A stretch of DNA of 64,000 nt from Pseudomonadota bacterium. Lineage in GTDB: Bacteria; Pseudomonadota; Gammaproteobacteria; UBA9214. The notes below the pieces were generated by a model, which saw nothing but the letters and a program-made list of their open reading frames with translations, was not told where the DNA came from and did no database searches. The stretch is taken from positions 124,001-188,000 of the forward strand of contig JAWLAI010000004.1 in the NCBI GenBank assembly GCA_041395565.1, given 5' to 3'. The translations under genes were made by a program, and so were the position numbers. Within the stretch, counting starts at the first letter, position 1. Every line of letters starts with the position of its first letter. This document shows positions 1-7,366 of this stretch, one piece after another.

Positions 1-1431
1 GGCAGTATCGCCGGGGAAGACGTTGACCTGAGCGTCACGCTGCAGGCCAGCACGATCACGGCGGGCTGGCGGGTGCTCGCGCGCGCGCGTGCCGAGCGCG
101 GCGGCTTTTATGCGGAGCCGGTCTATGTCGCCATTGCAGGGCAGCCGGTGACGGTCTCGGCACGGCTGGACTGGCTGACACGGCACAAGGAGCTGGTGCT
201 GCGCGAGCTCGAATACCAGCACCCTGCATGTGTGCGCCTGAATGCGCACGGCCGGATCGGATTCGCGGCGGCGCCCACGATCAGCGCACTGCGGATCGAT
301 GTGCGCGAGGCGGCGCTGGGGCCGCTGTACAGCAGCTACCTGCAGCCCTGGCTCAGCGGAACGCCGGCCGGGCGCCTGACGGCGGCCGGCGCCCTGTCCG
401 GCCAGCTGGAACTGCGCGACAATGCCGCCGTCGCGGCAAGCGTGCGTTTGCAGGATGTGGATCTGGACGACCAGGATGCCAGATTCGGCTTCACGGGCCT
501 GGCGGGCAACCTGGACTGGTCGGCGGGACGGAACCCGGAGTACAGCGAGCTGTCCTGGACCGGTGGGCATGTCTATCGCATCGCGCTGGGGCCAGCCCGG
601 ATCGAGACCGAATCGAGCGGCAATACCGTGCACCTCGTCCGCTCGACCCAGATACCGGTGCTGGACGGCTTGCTGCAACTCGATAGTTTCGATCTTGCCG
701 CCGAGACGGGACAGCCGCTGCGCTGGCAGGTGGACGGCCTGCTCACACCGATCTCAATGCAGCAGCTGACCGCCGCCCTGGGCTGGCCGGAGTTCGGCGG
801 CAAGCTGTCGGGGGTTATTCCCGCGGTACGTTACGACGGCGGCAGCCTGGTCGTGGGCGGTGTGTTGCTGGTACGGGTGTTCGACGGTGTGGTCACCCTG
901 CGCGACCTCAGGCTCGACAGCCCGCTGGGGCTGGTGCCGCGACTGCAGGTCGATGCGCACATCGACAACATCGATCTGGAACAGCTCACCCGTACCTTCG
1001 CGTTCGGTCGCATCGAGGGTCGCCTGGACGGCAGCATCGAGGGTCTGCGTATGGAATCCTGGCGGCCGGTGGCATTCGATGCCGACTTCGCCACGCCTGA
1101 GGACGACAGGTCACGGCACCGCATCAGCCAGAAGGCGGTGGACACGATCTCCAATATCGGCGGGGGTGGGGTCGGCGGCGCGCTGTCGCGCAGCTTTCTG
1201 CGTTTTCTGGAGGACTTCCCGTACGACCGGCTCGGGATCCGCTGCCGGCTGGAGAACGGCATCTGCCAGATGGGCGGGGTGGAGCCGGCGGAGCAGGGCT
1301 ATTACCTGGTCAAGGGCCGATTTATACCGCCGCGCCTGGATGTGATCGGCTATGCGGATCGGGTCGACTGGGACGGCCTGGTGGCGCAGATCATCGCGGT
1401 CACCGGGCAGCAGAATGTTGTCGTACAATGA
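1..1431 (+). CDS. ydbH: YdbH-family AsmA-like intermembrane protein, C-terminal part (5' end outside window)
   Basis: The frame is open from base 1 to the stop at 1431, so this is the C-terminal ~476 residues of a larger protein. It is rich in alternating beta-strand sequence with repeated short segments such as 'LDGSIEGLRMESW', as in AsmA/TamB/YdbH proteins that form a long hydrophobic groove across the periplasm. Near the C-terminus it has 'KAVDTISNIGGGGVGGALS', followed by 'FPYDRLGIRCRLENGIC', a pattern typical of the YdbH (DctA-YdbH) family end. In E. coli YdbH helps move phospholipids between inner and outer membranes with the lipoprotein YnbE, next to YdbL. The YdbL-like gene 82 bp downstream on the same strand supports this identity. 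The function is inferred from family and neighbourhood. Confidence 0.75.
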   Translation, partial: GSIAGEDVDLSVTLQASTITAGWRVLARARAERGGFYAEPVYVAIAGQPVTVSARLDWLTRHKELVLRELEYQHPACVRLNAHGRIGFAAAPTISALRIDVREAALGPLYSSYLQPWLSGTPAGRLTAAGALSGQLELRDNAAVAASVRLQDVDLDDQDARFGFTGLAGNLDWSAGRNPEYSELSWTGGHVYRIALGPARIETESSGNTVHLVRSTQIPVLDGLLQLDSFDLAAETGQPLRWQVDGLLTPISMQQLTAALGWPEFGGKLSGVIPAVRYDGGSLVVGGVLLVRVFDGVVTLRDLRLDSPLGLVPRLQVDAHIDNIDLEQLTRTFAFGRIEGRLDGSIEGLRMESWRPVAFDADFATPEDDRSRHRISQKAVDTISNIGGGGVGGALSRSFLRFLEDFPYDRLGIRCRLENGICQMGGVEPAEQGYYLVKGRFIPPRLDVIGYADRVDWDGLVAQIIAVTGQQNVVVQ

Positions 1432-1513
1432 CGGCGTGGGAGCGCTGCCGTGTTAACCTCCCGCTTGCCGTTCCGTTAGTCATTGTGAGCGTATACAGAA
1501 TCCACCGAGAGGT

Positions 1514-2134
1514 ATGGCCATGAGCGCACTGCGTGCCCCGATGTCACTGTTGCTGCTGCTGTTCGTCACCGCCTGCGTCACCATCAATGTGTATTTCCCG
1601 GCCGAGGCGGCGGAAAAGGCGGCTGACCGGATCATCAAGGATGTCTACGGATCCACACCGCCGGCCGCGCCGCAACAGACGCCCGTGGAACCGCAGCCGC
1701 AGTCACGGCTCGAATCCCCGGACATGGTGCCGGCGGCACTGGCAGCGGTACTGGACTGGCTGGTGACTCCGGCCCAGGCCGGCGCGGATCTCTCGGTCAA
1801 CACGCCGGCAATCCGCCAGCTGACGGCGAGTATGGAAGCGCGCCACCGCACCCTGGCACCGTACTACGCCACCGGCGCGATCGGTATGACGCAGGACGGA
1901 CAGATCGAACTGCGTGACCAGAAGCTGGTGCCGCTGGCGGAACGCAACACCGTCCGCAACCTGGTGGCGGAAGAGAACCGTGACCGCAGCGCCCTGTATG
2001 CCGAGATGGCCCGGGCGAACGGCCATCCCGAGTGGGAAGGCGAGATCCGCGCCACCTTTGCACGGCGCTGGGTGGACAATGCGCGTGCCGGCTGGTGGTA
2101 CCAGGCCGCCGGCGGCGCCTGGAAACAGAAATAA
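1514..2134 (+). CDS. YdbL-family (DUF1318) lipoprotein
   Basis: A 206-residue protein with a short hydrophobic signal and lipobox (LLFVTAC, Cys21), so it is probably a lipoprotein. After the Cys comes 'VTINVYFPAEAAEKAADRII', the signature start of DUF1318 proteins. The C-terminal ~70 residues ('VAEENRDRSALYAEMARANG' and the ending 'AGGAWKQK') resemble E. coli YdbL. A proline/glutamine-rich linker lies between. The start at 1514 is supported by GAGAGG at 1507-1512. E. coli has separate YnbE (lipoprotein) and YdbL (soluble) proteins; here one lipoprotein follows ydbH and no separate ynbE-sized gene is seen in the 82-bp gap. It may act with YdbH in periplasmic lipid transport; this is inference. 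Confidence 0.75.
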   Translation: MAMSALRAPMSLLLLLFVTACVTINVYFPAEAAEKAADRIIKDVYGSTPPAAPQQTPVEPQPQSRLESPDMVPAALAAVLDWLVTPAQAGADLSVNTPAIRQLTASMEARHRTLAPYYATGAIGMTQDGQIELRDQKLVPLAERNTVRNLVAEENRDRSALYAEMARANGHPEWEGEIRATFARRWVDNARAGWWYQAAGGAWKQK

Positions 2135-2195
2135 TTCGACAGGGTGAGCTGACAAATATCCCGCCACCGCGGGTACAGGGAAAATTCATCGTTCA

Positions 2196-2213
2196 CCCCG
2201 TGTGCTCCGTGGC
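2196..2213 (+). repeat. Short direct repeat, copy 1 (CCCCGTGTGCTCCGTGGC)
   Basis: The 18-base string recurs with one indel and one change at 3322-3340 (CCCCTGTGCGCTCCGTGGC). Both copies sit just upstream of a start codon, 12 bases before 2226 and 26 bases before 3367. The function is unknown; it may be a dispersed intergenic repeat or a coincidence. Confidence 0.4.
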
Positions 2214-2225
2214 ATTGGTCTTTTC

Positions 2226-2993
2226 ATGAATATATTCGTTTTCGATATCGAGACCGTGCCGGACGTGGCGGCGGGCCGCACCCTGTACGATCTCGATGGC
2301 CTGGATGACAAGGACGTGGGCCGGGTGATGTATCACAAACGCGTCGAGGAGACCGGCGGATCGGAATTCCTGCGCCATCACCTGCACCGTATCGTCGCGA
2401 TCTCGGTAGTGCTGCGCACGCCGGAGCGCTTGCGTGTCTGGTCCCTCGGTGAACCGGATGCACCGGAGGCGGAACTGCTGCAGCGTTTTTTCGACGGTAT
2501 CGACCGGTTCACGCCGACCCTGGTGTCCTGGAACGGTTCCGGCTTCGATCTGCCCGTCATCCATTACCGCAGCCTGCTGCATGGCGTGGTGGCGGCGCGG
2601 TACTGGGATACCGGCGGCGACTTCAAATGGAACAACTACATCAGCCGTTACCACGAACGTCACACCGACCTGATGGACGTGCTGTCCGGCTATCAGCCGC
2701 GGGCCAGCGCCAGGCTCGACGAGATCGCGACCCTGCTGGGATTTCCCGGCAAGATGGGCATGAGTGGCGCGCATGTCTGGGACAGCTACCTGGGCGGTGA
2801 TATCGAGGGTATTCGCAACTACTGTGAAACCGATGTGCTGAATACCTACCTCGTATATCAGCGCTTCGAACTCATACGCGGCCACCTGAGCGCGACGCAG
2901 TACGGCAAGGAGTGCGAGCGGGTGCGCGAGGAACTGGTGGCGATGGACAAGCCGCATCTGCACGAGTTTCTCGCAAACTGGCGGTATGCCTGA
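2226..2993 (+). CDS. Predicted 3'-5' exonuclease related to the DNA polymerase B exonuclease domain
   Basis: A 255-residue protein starting 'MNIFVFDIETVPD', which is the DEDD ExoI motif (D-x-E). It also shows 'LVSWNGSGFDLPVIHYRSL' (ExoII, N-x3-F-D) and 'GIRNYCETDVLNTYLVYQRF' (ExoIII, Y-x3-D), so all catalytic acidic residues of a DnaQ-like fold are present. The length and motifs match the stand-alone 'PolB exonuclease-like' family (PF10108 type). The ATG at 2226 is preferred over the in-frame GTG at 2202 because the beta-strand and ExoI motif begin right there. It is probably a single-gene unit before rlmD. The biological substrate is not established for the family. Confidence 0.85.
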   Translation: MNIFVFDIETVPDVAAGRTLYDLDGLDDKDVGRVMYHKRVEETGGSEFLRHHLHRIVAISVVLRTPERLRVWSLGEPDAPEAELLQRFFDGIDRFTPTLVSWNGSGFDLPVIHYRSLLHGVVAARYWDTGGDFKWNNYISRYHERHTDLMDVLSGYQPRASARLDEIATLLGFPGKMGMSGAHVWDSYLGGDIEGIRNYCETDVLNTYLVYQRFELIRGHLSATQYGKECERVREELVAMDKPHLHEFLANWRYA

Positions 2994-3366
2994 GTACAGG
3001 AAATCCGCTCGTGGAAAGACGCCAAGGCACAAGGTAAACATGACGGCAGGGCCAGCATGGAATTGCGCTTGTGGATCATCACTGGCACTACTGGAGGCAG
3101 GGGTGGCAGTAGCGGTTGGCGATGCGGTTATTCGAGAGTTGTGGCGTGCTGATACGTGCGCCGCTGCTGCGGTATGCGGCGTTTAATGAGCCGGTTTGCC
3201 ATGGCGCCGCCGCCCCCGCTTTTGCTATGCAAGACGCCCCGTTGATCGTCTCCGGGCTGCCGCATCCAGGCGCGATTCCGTCTCGTGGCGCCAGTGCGCT
3301 GCACAGCAATTCTCGCTGTATCCCCTGTGCGCTCCGTGGCTGGCTGGCTGACTTCGCCATCAAACC
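2994..3366. other. Gene-free stretch between exonuclease gene and rlmD
   Basis: No coding sequence with recognisable product is visible on either strand. It carries the second copy of the CTCCGTGGC repeat at 3322-3340 and, near 3015-3035, the string 'AAGACGCCAAGGCACAAGG', which looks like a degenerate dispersed repeat. No convincing promoter, RNA gene or strong terminator was seen. Confidence 0.5.
3322..3340 (+). repeat. Short direct repeat, copy 2 (CCCCTGTGCGCTCCGTGGC)
   Basis: Second copy of the motif at 2196-2213, located upstream of rlmD at the end of a 373-bp gene-free stretch. Confidence 0.4.
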
Positions 3367-4698
3367 ATGAGCAAACGCACCCGCAGGCCGCGTCTGCCTG
3401 AACCGGTTGGTCAGGTCACCATCGAATCGCTGTCGCACGACGGTCGCGGTGTGGCGCATGTCGCCGGCAAGGCGGTCTTTATCGAGGGCGGACTGCCCGG
3501 CGAGACGGTCGGCTTCGAATACCTCGCAACCCATCGCAACTTCGATGAGGGCAGGGTGACCGCAATCCGGCAGGCTTCCCCGGATCGGGTCGAACCGCGC
3601 TGTCCGCATTTCGGCGTCTGCGGCGGCTGCAGTCTCCAGCACCTTGAGGCCGGGGCGCAGATCCGGGCCAAGCAGCAGACCTTGCTGGACAATCTCGAGC
3701 GGCTCGGCGGCGTCGTTCCCGCCACGGTTCTGCCGCCACTTACCGGTCCGGTCTGGGGTTATCGCGGCAAGGCGCGTCTCGGCGTCAAGTACGTCAACAA
3801 GAAAGGCCGGGTCGTGGTCGGTTTCCGCGAGCGCCGCGCACCCTATGTGGCGGATCTGACCCGGTGCGAGGTGCTGCATCCGTCGGTCGGTACCCGTCTA
3901 GGAGACCTGGCCGCGCTGGTCGGGGGGCTGGCGGCGCGTGCGCGCATACCGCAGATCGAGGTCGCGGTGGGCGGGGCGGTGACGGCGCTCGTGTTCCGCC
4001 ACCTGGAACCGCTGGACGCTGCCGATCTGGCGCGCCTGCAGGACTTCGCGCGCGTGCAGGGCATCCATGTCTACCTGCAGCCGGCGGGGCCGGACAGTGT
4101 GCATGCCCTGGCGCCTGCGGATTCCGTGCTGACCTACCGGCTGCCGGAACAGGATGTCGAACTGCGCTTCCTGCCGAACGATTTCACCCAGGTGAACGAC
4201 GCCATCAACCGCAGCATGGTCGCGCGCGTGCTGGAGTTGCTGGCGCCGGAGCCTGAAGATGGCGTCCTCGACCTGTATTGCGGGCTGGGGAACTTCACGT
4301 TGCCGCTGGCACGCCTGGCAGGCAGCGTGACCGGAATCGAGGGGGAGGCCGGGCTGGTCAGCCGGGCGCGCGATAATGCCCGGCGCAACGGTCTGGACAA
4401 CGTCTCGTTCCATGTGGCCGATCTGGACGGTGATCAGCGCCAGGCGGCGTGGGCGGGCGTGGCCTACAGCAAGATCCTGCTCGATCCGCCGCGCAGCGGA
4501 GCGGCGGCGGTGCTCGACGTGATCGGCAACATCCATCCCCGGCGCCTGGTCTACGTGTCGTGTCATCCCGGCTCGCTGGCGCGTGATGCCGGCATCCTGG
4601 TCAGAAAACACCGTTATCGGCTCGCTGCGGCAGGCGTGATGGACATGTTCCCGCATACCGCCCACGTGGAATCCATCGCGCTGTTCGAGTCGGGCTGA
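3367..4698 (+). CDS. rlmD: 23S rRNA (uracil(1939)-C(5))-methyltransferase RlmD
   Basis: A 443-residue protein with an N-terminal TRAM domain (about 10-65), a 4Fe-4S cluster set (Cys79, Cys85, Cys88 and Cys167), and a C-terminal SAM-dependent methyltransferase domain with 'LDLYCGLGNFTLPLA' (302-316) and 'LLDPPRSGA'. The catalytic nucleophile is in 'YVSCHPGSL' (Cys399). It transfers a methyl group to C5 of U1939 in 23S rRNA. The 'HFGVCGGCSLQHL' spacing and length favour RlmD over RlmC or TrmA. It is convergent with the VanZ-like gene, 16 bp apart. Confidence 0.95.
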   Translation: MSKRTRRPRLPEPVGQVTIESLSHDGRGVAHVAGKAVFIEGGLPGETVGFEYLATHRNFDEGRVTAIRQASPDRVEPRCPHFGVCGGCSLQHLEAGAQIRAKQQTLLDNLERLGGVVPATVLPPLTGPVWGYRGKARLGVKYVNKKGRVVVGFRERRAPYVADLTRCEVLHPSVGTRLGDLAALVGGLAARARIPQIEVAVGGAVTALVFRHLEPLDAADLARLQDFARVQGIHVYLQPAGPDSVHALAPADSVLTYRLPEQDVELRFLPNDFTQVNDAINRSMVARVLELLAPEPEDGVLDLYCGLGNFTLPLARLAGSVTGIEGEAGLVSRARDNARRNGLDNVSFHVADLDGDQRQAAWAGVAYSKILLDPPRSGAAAVLDVIGNIHPRRLVYVSCHPGSLARDAGILVRKHRYRLAAAGVMDMFPHTAHVESIALFESG

Positions 4699-4714
4699 AC
4701 CGGCACCCAGTCCG

Positions 4715-5713
4715 TCATTCCAGACGCAGCGGACCCATGCAGAACACCACCGGCCGGGAAGTGTCGGTGATATACAGCGTGACACCGGCGATGTGCGCCA
4801 TGTCCATCCGGCGTTCGGCGGGCGCATGCAGCACCTCGGAGAGCGGGATGTGGATCGTGTTTTCCCCGGGGGCCAGCGCTAGCCGCCGGTTGTAGCGATC
4901 GGTTTGCTCCTGGTTATGGCGGGCATCGTCGATGCGGATGCTCAGTTCGAGCGGTTCGGGCTGGATCGAATAGAGCTCGAGCAGCAGCTGCGTATGTCCA
5001 CGCCAGTCGGGTTGCGGTTCGATGATGGAAAATCCGGCATAACGAACCGGTTCCAGGCGCAGCCTGGCCAGCCCCGCCTTGCCGTTTGCAGCGCATGCCA
5101 TGCTATCCCCCGGCCGGTCCAGGCTGGCATGGCTGAGCGCCAGAAAGGGTGCGCTCCAGCGCGCGGCGGGATCGGCGAGAACCGGGAAGGCGTGGGCGCG
5201 TTGCTGATAGGCCCAGGCCAGGACGCAGAACGGACTGATGCTGGCGATGGCCAGGCAGCCAACCGGTACCAGCAATGCCAGGCGCCGGGATGCCCGCTGC
5301 AGCGGCTGCCCCCGGGCGCGGAGCCCGGGGTCGAACGCGGCGCTGAGACCGAGGGCGCTGAGGATGCCGGCCAGGTCGCGCAGCACATCAATGGCATCGG
5401 CATCGCGCCCGGTGACTTCCTGGATCAGCTCGACTGCAATACCGCACGTCAGACAGACGACACCGGCCACGAGGTAATCGGCCACCCCCCGCCGCGTGCA
5501 CCGCTTGGCGTAGGCGCGATAGCTGCACAGCACGAGCAGGGCAAGCACGCCGAACAGCAGGGTATGCCCGGTATTCTGCAGTTCACGCCAGAGCAGGCTG
5601 TCCTCTGCCAACCGCCCGAAGGTGATGCCGAGCAGTAACGCGATGCTGCCGGCGACGGCATAGCCCGGCCGGCAGCGCGGCCATGGCGCCGCGGGTTGCG
5701 CCATGCTGTTCAT
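4715..5713 (-). CDS. VanZ-like membrane protein with C-terminal soluble domain
   Basis: A 332-residue protein. Its N-terminal ~165 residues have several membrane segments and VanZ-family features ('GHTLLFGVLALLVLCSY', 'IQEVTGRDADAIDVLRDLAG', where the E-x10-D-x2-D pattern is typical). The C-terminal ~150 residues are soluble and beta-rich ('GHTQLLLELYSIQPEPLELS', 'NRRLALAPGENTIHIPL'), a domain often fused to VanZ-like proteins and possibly a carbohydrate-binding jelly roll. The molecular role of such VanZ-like proteins is not established. It is the last gene of a minus-strand run starting at the lipoprotein gene 25 bp upstream. Confidence 0.75.
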   Translation of the reverse strand: MNSMAQPAAPWPRCRPGYAVAGSIALLLGITFGRLAEDSLLWRELQNTGHTLLFGVLALLVLCSYRAYAKRCTRRGVADYLVAGVVCLTCGIAVELIQEVTGRDADAIDVLRDLAGILSALGLSAAFDPGLRARGQPLQRASRRLALLVPVGCLAIASISPFCVLAWAYQQRAHAFPVLADPAARWSAPFLALSHASLDRPGDSMACAANGKAGLARLRLEPVRYAGFSIIEPQPDWRGHTQLLLELYSIQPEPLELSIRIDDARHNQEQTDRYNRRLALAPGENTIHIPLSEVLHAPAERRMDMAHIAGVTLYITDTSRPVVFCMGPLRLE

Positions 5714-5738
5714 GCTGCCGGTTGCTGGTGGTCGGTGC

Positions 5739-6431
5739 TCACGGGATGGCGTTCACCGGCGCAGTCGAAGGCATGAGTTCCTGTGTTGTCACTGCCGGAC
5801 GCGGGTGCGACCGTTTGCCGAACTTGTAGCCGATGAGCGCGCTGATCAGGCCGTTGGTCAGGCTGCCGACCTTGGGAACCGGTGTAACATTGACGAACAG
5901 TCCGGTATCGGCGCCGAAGCGCAGGCTCACGGGCGGCGTGCAAATCAGCTTCATCGTGTCCTTTTCGTAACTGTTACCCTTGTAGGCGCAGTTCAGGGAA
6001 ATAACCGGTGTGAAATAGCGATACCGGTAATCCTCGTGGGAGACGTTCGAGAACACCATCAGGCTCTGCTTGCTGTAGGAATCGACGTAGGTGCTGATCC
6101 CGGTCTCGAAATTCCATTTGTCGCGGCTGTAATCCCGGGAATACCCAACGAAACCCATATTGCCCTCATTGGTTCTGGGAGTCGGTTCGAAGTGCTTGTC
6201 GTAGCCGTACACATACAGGCTGCTGGTGCCCGTGGCAACGCATCCCGACAGCAGGAGCAGCGATAGCAGGAAGGCGCCTGGGATCGGCGGAAAGCCGGCG
6301 ACCGGGATGGTTCGCGCAGCGTGAGCGGTACGATCCGAATCCGGCTGCGCGGCACCGGCAGCGCCAGGGGCGCCGGTGCGGGTACGATGATCCTGTTCCT
6401 GGTGACTGGCTTCGGTCATGGCGTGCCCCAT
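5739..6431 (-). CDS. Lipoprotein with probable outer-membrane barrel-like domain, function unknown
   Basis: A hydrophobic stretch with lipobox ('FLLSLLLLSGC') is followed by ~165 residues rich in aromatic alternating strands ('RYRYFTPVISLNCAYKG', 'LICTPPVSLRFGADTGLFVN', ending in 'SALIGYKFGKRSH'). This resembles small outer-membrane enzymes of the PagP/PagL size class, but no catalytic motif was recognised. The start is uncertain: ATG at 6431 or 6419 puts about 50 unusual residues before the lipobox, and no nearer start codon is in frame. A frameshift or sequence error near 6310-6350 is possible. It shares strand with the VanZ-like gene. Confidence 0.55.
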   Translation of the reverse strand: MGHAMTEASHQEQDHRTRTGAPGAAGAAQPDSDRTAHAARTIPVAGFPPIPGAFLLSLLLLSGCVATGTSSLYVYGYDKHFEPTPRTNEGNMGFVGYSRDYSRDKWNFETGISTYVDSYSKQSLMVFSNVSHEDYRYRYFTPVISLNCAYKGNSYEKDTMKLICTPPVSLRFGADTGLFVNVTPVPKVGSLTNGLISALIGYKFGKRSHPRPAVTTQELMPSTAPVNAIP

Positions 6432-6753
6432 GCTACCCGAGAGGGTGGTTACCAGGCCAGGGAAAATGCACGCGTTCCGACCGCAGCCACGTTGCGGACG
6501 CGATGCCGGGCCGGTCGGCCACAGCCACGCACGCAGTGCGGCCCGCTGTTCGTCCGCGATTCGCGTCTCGGTGATCAGGACCTGAGGCGTAGTTCCGCGC
6601 GGCTGTGGCGATTGCTTGCGCCTGGCAGGGCGCGGCGAGCGAGGTGTAGTCGTGGCGACATGCGTGCGCCGCAACACGGCCAGTTGCGAAATCAGCCCGA
6701 TCCCAAAGGTTTGCGGCCGATCACGCGGCGCGCGTGGAATTAGGGTACAGCTG
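6432..6753. other. Stretch without a recognisable gene
   Basis: Open frames exist on both strands but their products are Arg/Pro/Ala-rich and look like chance high-GC translation. The minus-strand frame is continuous with the lipoprotein gene downstream. No RNA gene or terminator was identified. Confidence 0.45.
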
Positions 6754-7350
6754 CTACTGATGATACCAGATGGTCCGCAGCGCCTTGAACACGCGGCGCG
6801 GGTACCAGTGCTTGCCGACGCTGCCGTTGTAGCGCGCCAGCGCCTTGTGCATGTTGCCCTTTTCGCGCTGCAGGTAAATGCTGAGGATGGTGCAGCCGAA
6901 GCGCAGGTTGGTCGCGATGTCGAACAGATTGTCATTCGGCTTGCCGATTTCGTCCAGCCAGAATGGCATGATCTGCATTATGCCCTGGGCGCCGGCCGTG
7001 GAAATTGCGAACCGGTCGAAATTGCTTTCCACCGTGATGAGTGCCAGTACCAGTTCCGGGTCCAACCTGGCGCGCCTGGCTTCGTAGTGCACCTGTTTGA
7101 GGATGTCCAGGCGCTCCTGCGGGTTGTCGACGCGGGATGCCAGTCGATTGGACATGTCGGTGAGCCAGACCTCCGCATCGAAGCGATCGGTGAAACTGTC
7201 GCTGGAACTGATCGCGTCGATCAGCAACTGGCGCATTTCCGCGTCCGGTCGCTCCTGGGTCGCCGGCCTGGCCGGTGTCGCGCACAGCAGCAGGCCCGCC
7301 AGGGCGGCGGCAAGCAGGTATCGGCTGGTGTATGGCGTGTGCGGCAGCAT
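6754..7350 (-). CDS. Lytic murein transglycosylase (SLT domain)
   Basis: A 198-residue exported protein: signal peptide 1-30 (hydrophobic core 'LLAAALAGLLLC'), then a lysozyme-like transglycosylase domain. The catalytic Glu108 lies in 'LALITVESNFDRFAIS', followed by 'AGAQGIMQIMPFWLDEIG' and 'RFGCTILSIYL', then 'ALARYNGSVG'. These are the conserved motifs of family 1 (Slt70-like) transglycosylases, which cleave peptidoglycan glycan strands to 1,6-anhydromuropeptides. It is a short single-domain version. It lies 16 bp downstream of proS and is probably co-transcribed with it. Confidence 0.9.
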   Translation of the reverse strand: MLPHTPYTSRYLLAAALAGLLLCATPARPATQERPDAEMRQLLIDAISSSDSFTDRFDAEVWLTDMSNRLASRVDNPQERLDILKQVHYEARRARLDPELVLALITVESNFDRFAISTAGAQGIMQIMPFWLDEIGKPNDNLFDIATNLRFGCTILSIYLQREKGNMHKALARYNGSVGKHWYPRRVFKALRTIWYHQ

Positions 7351-7366
7351 ACCCGGTGTTAACGGC

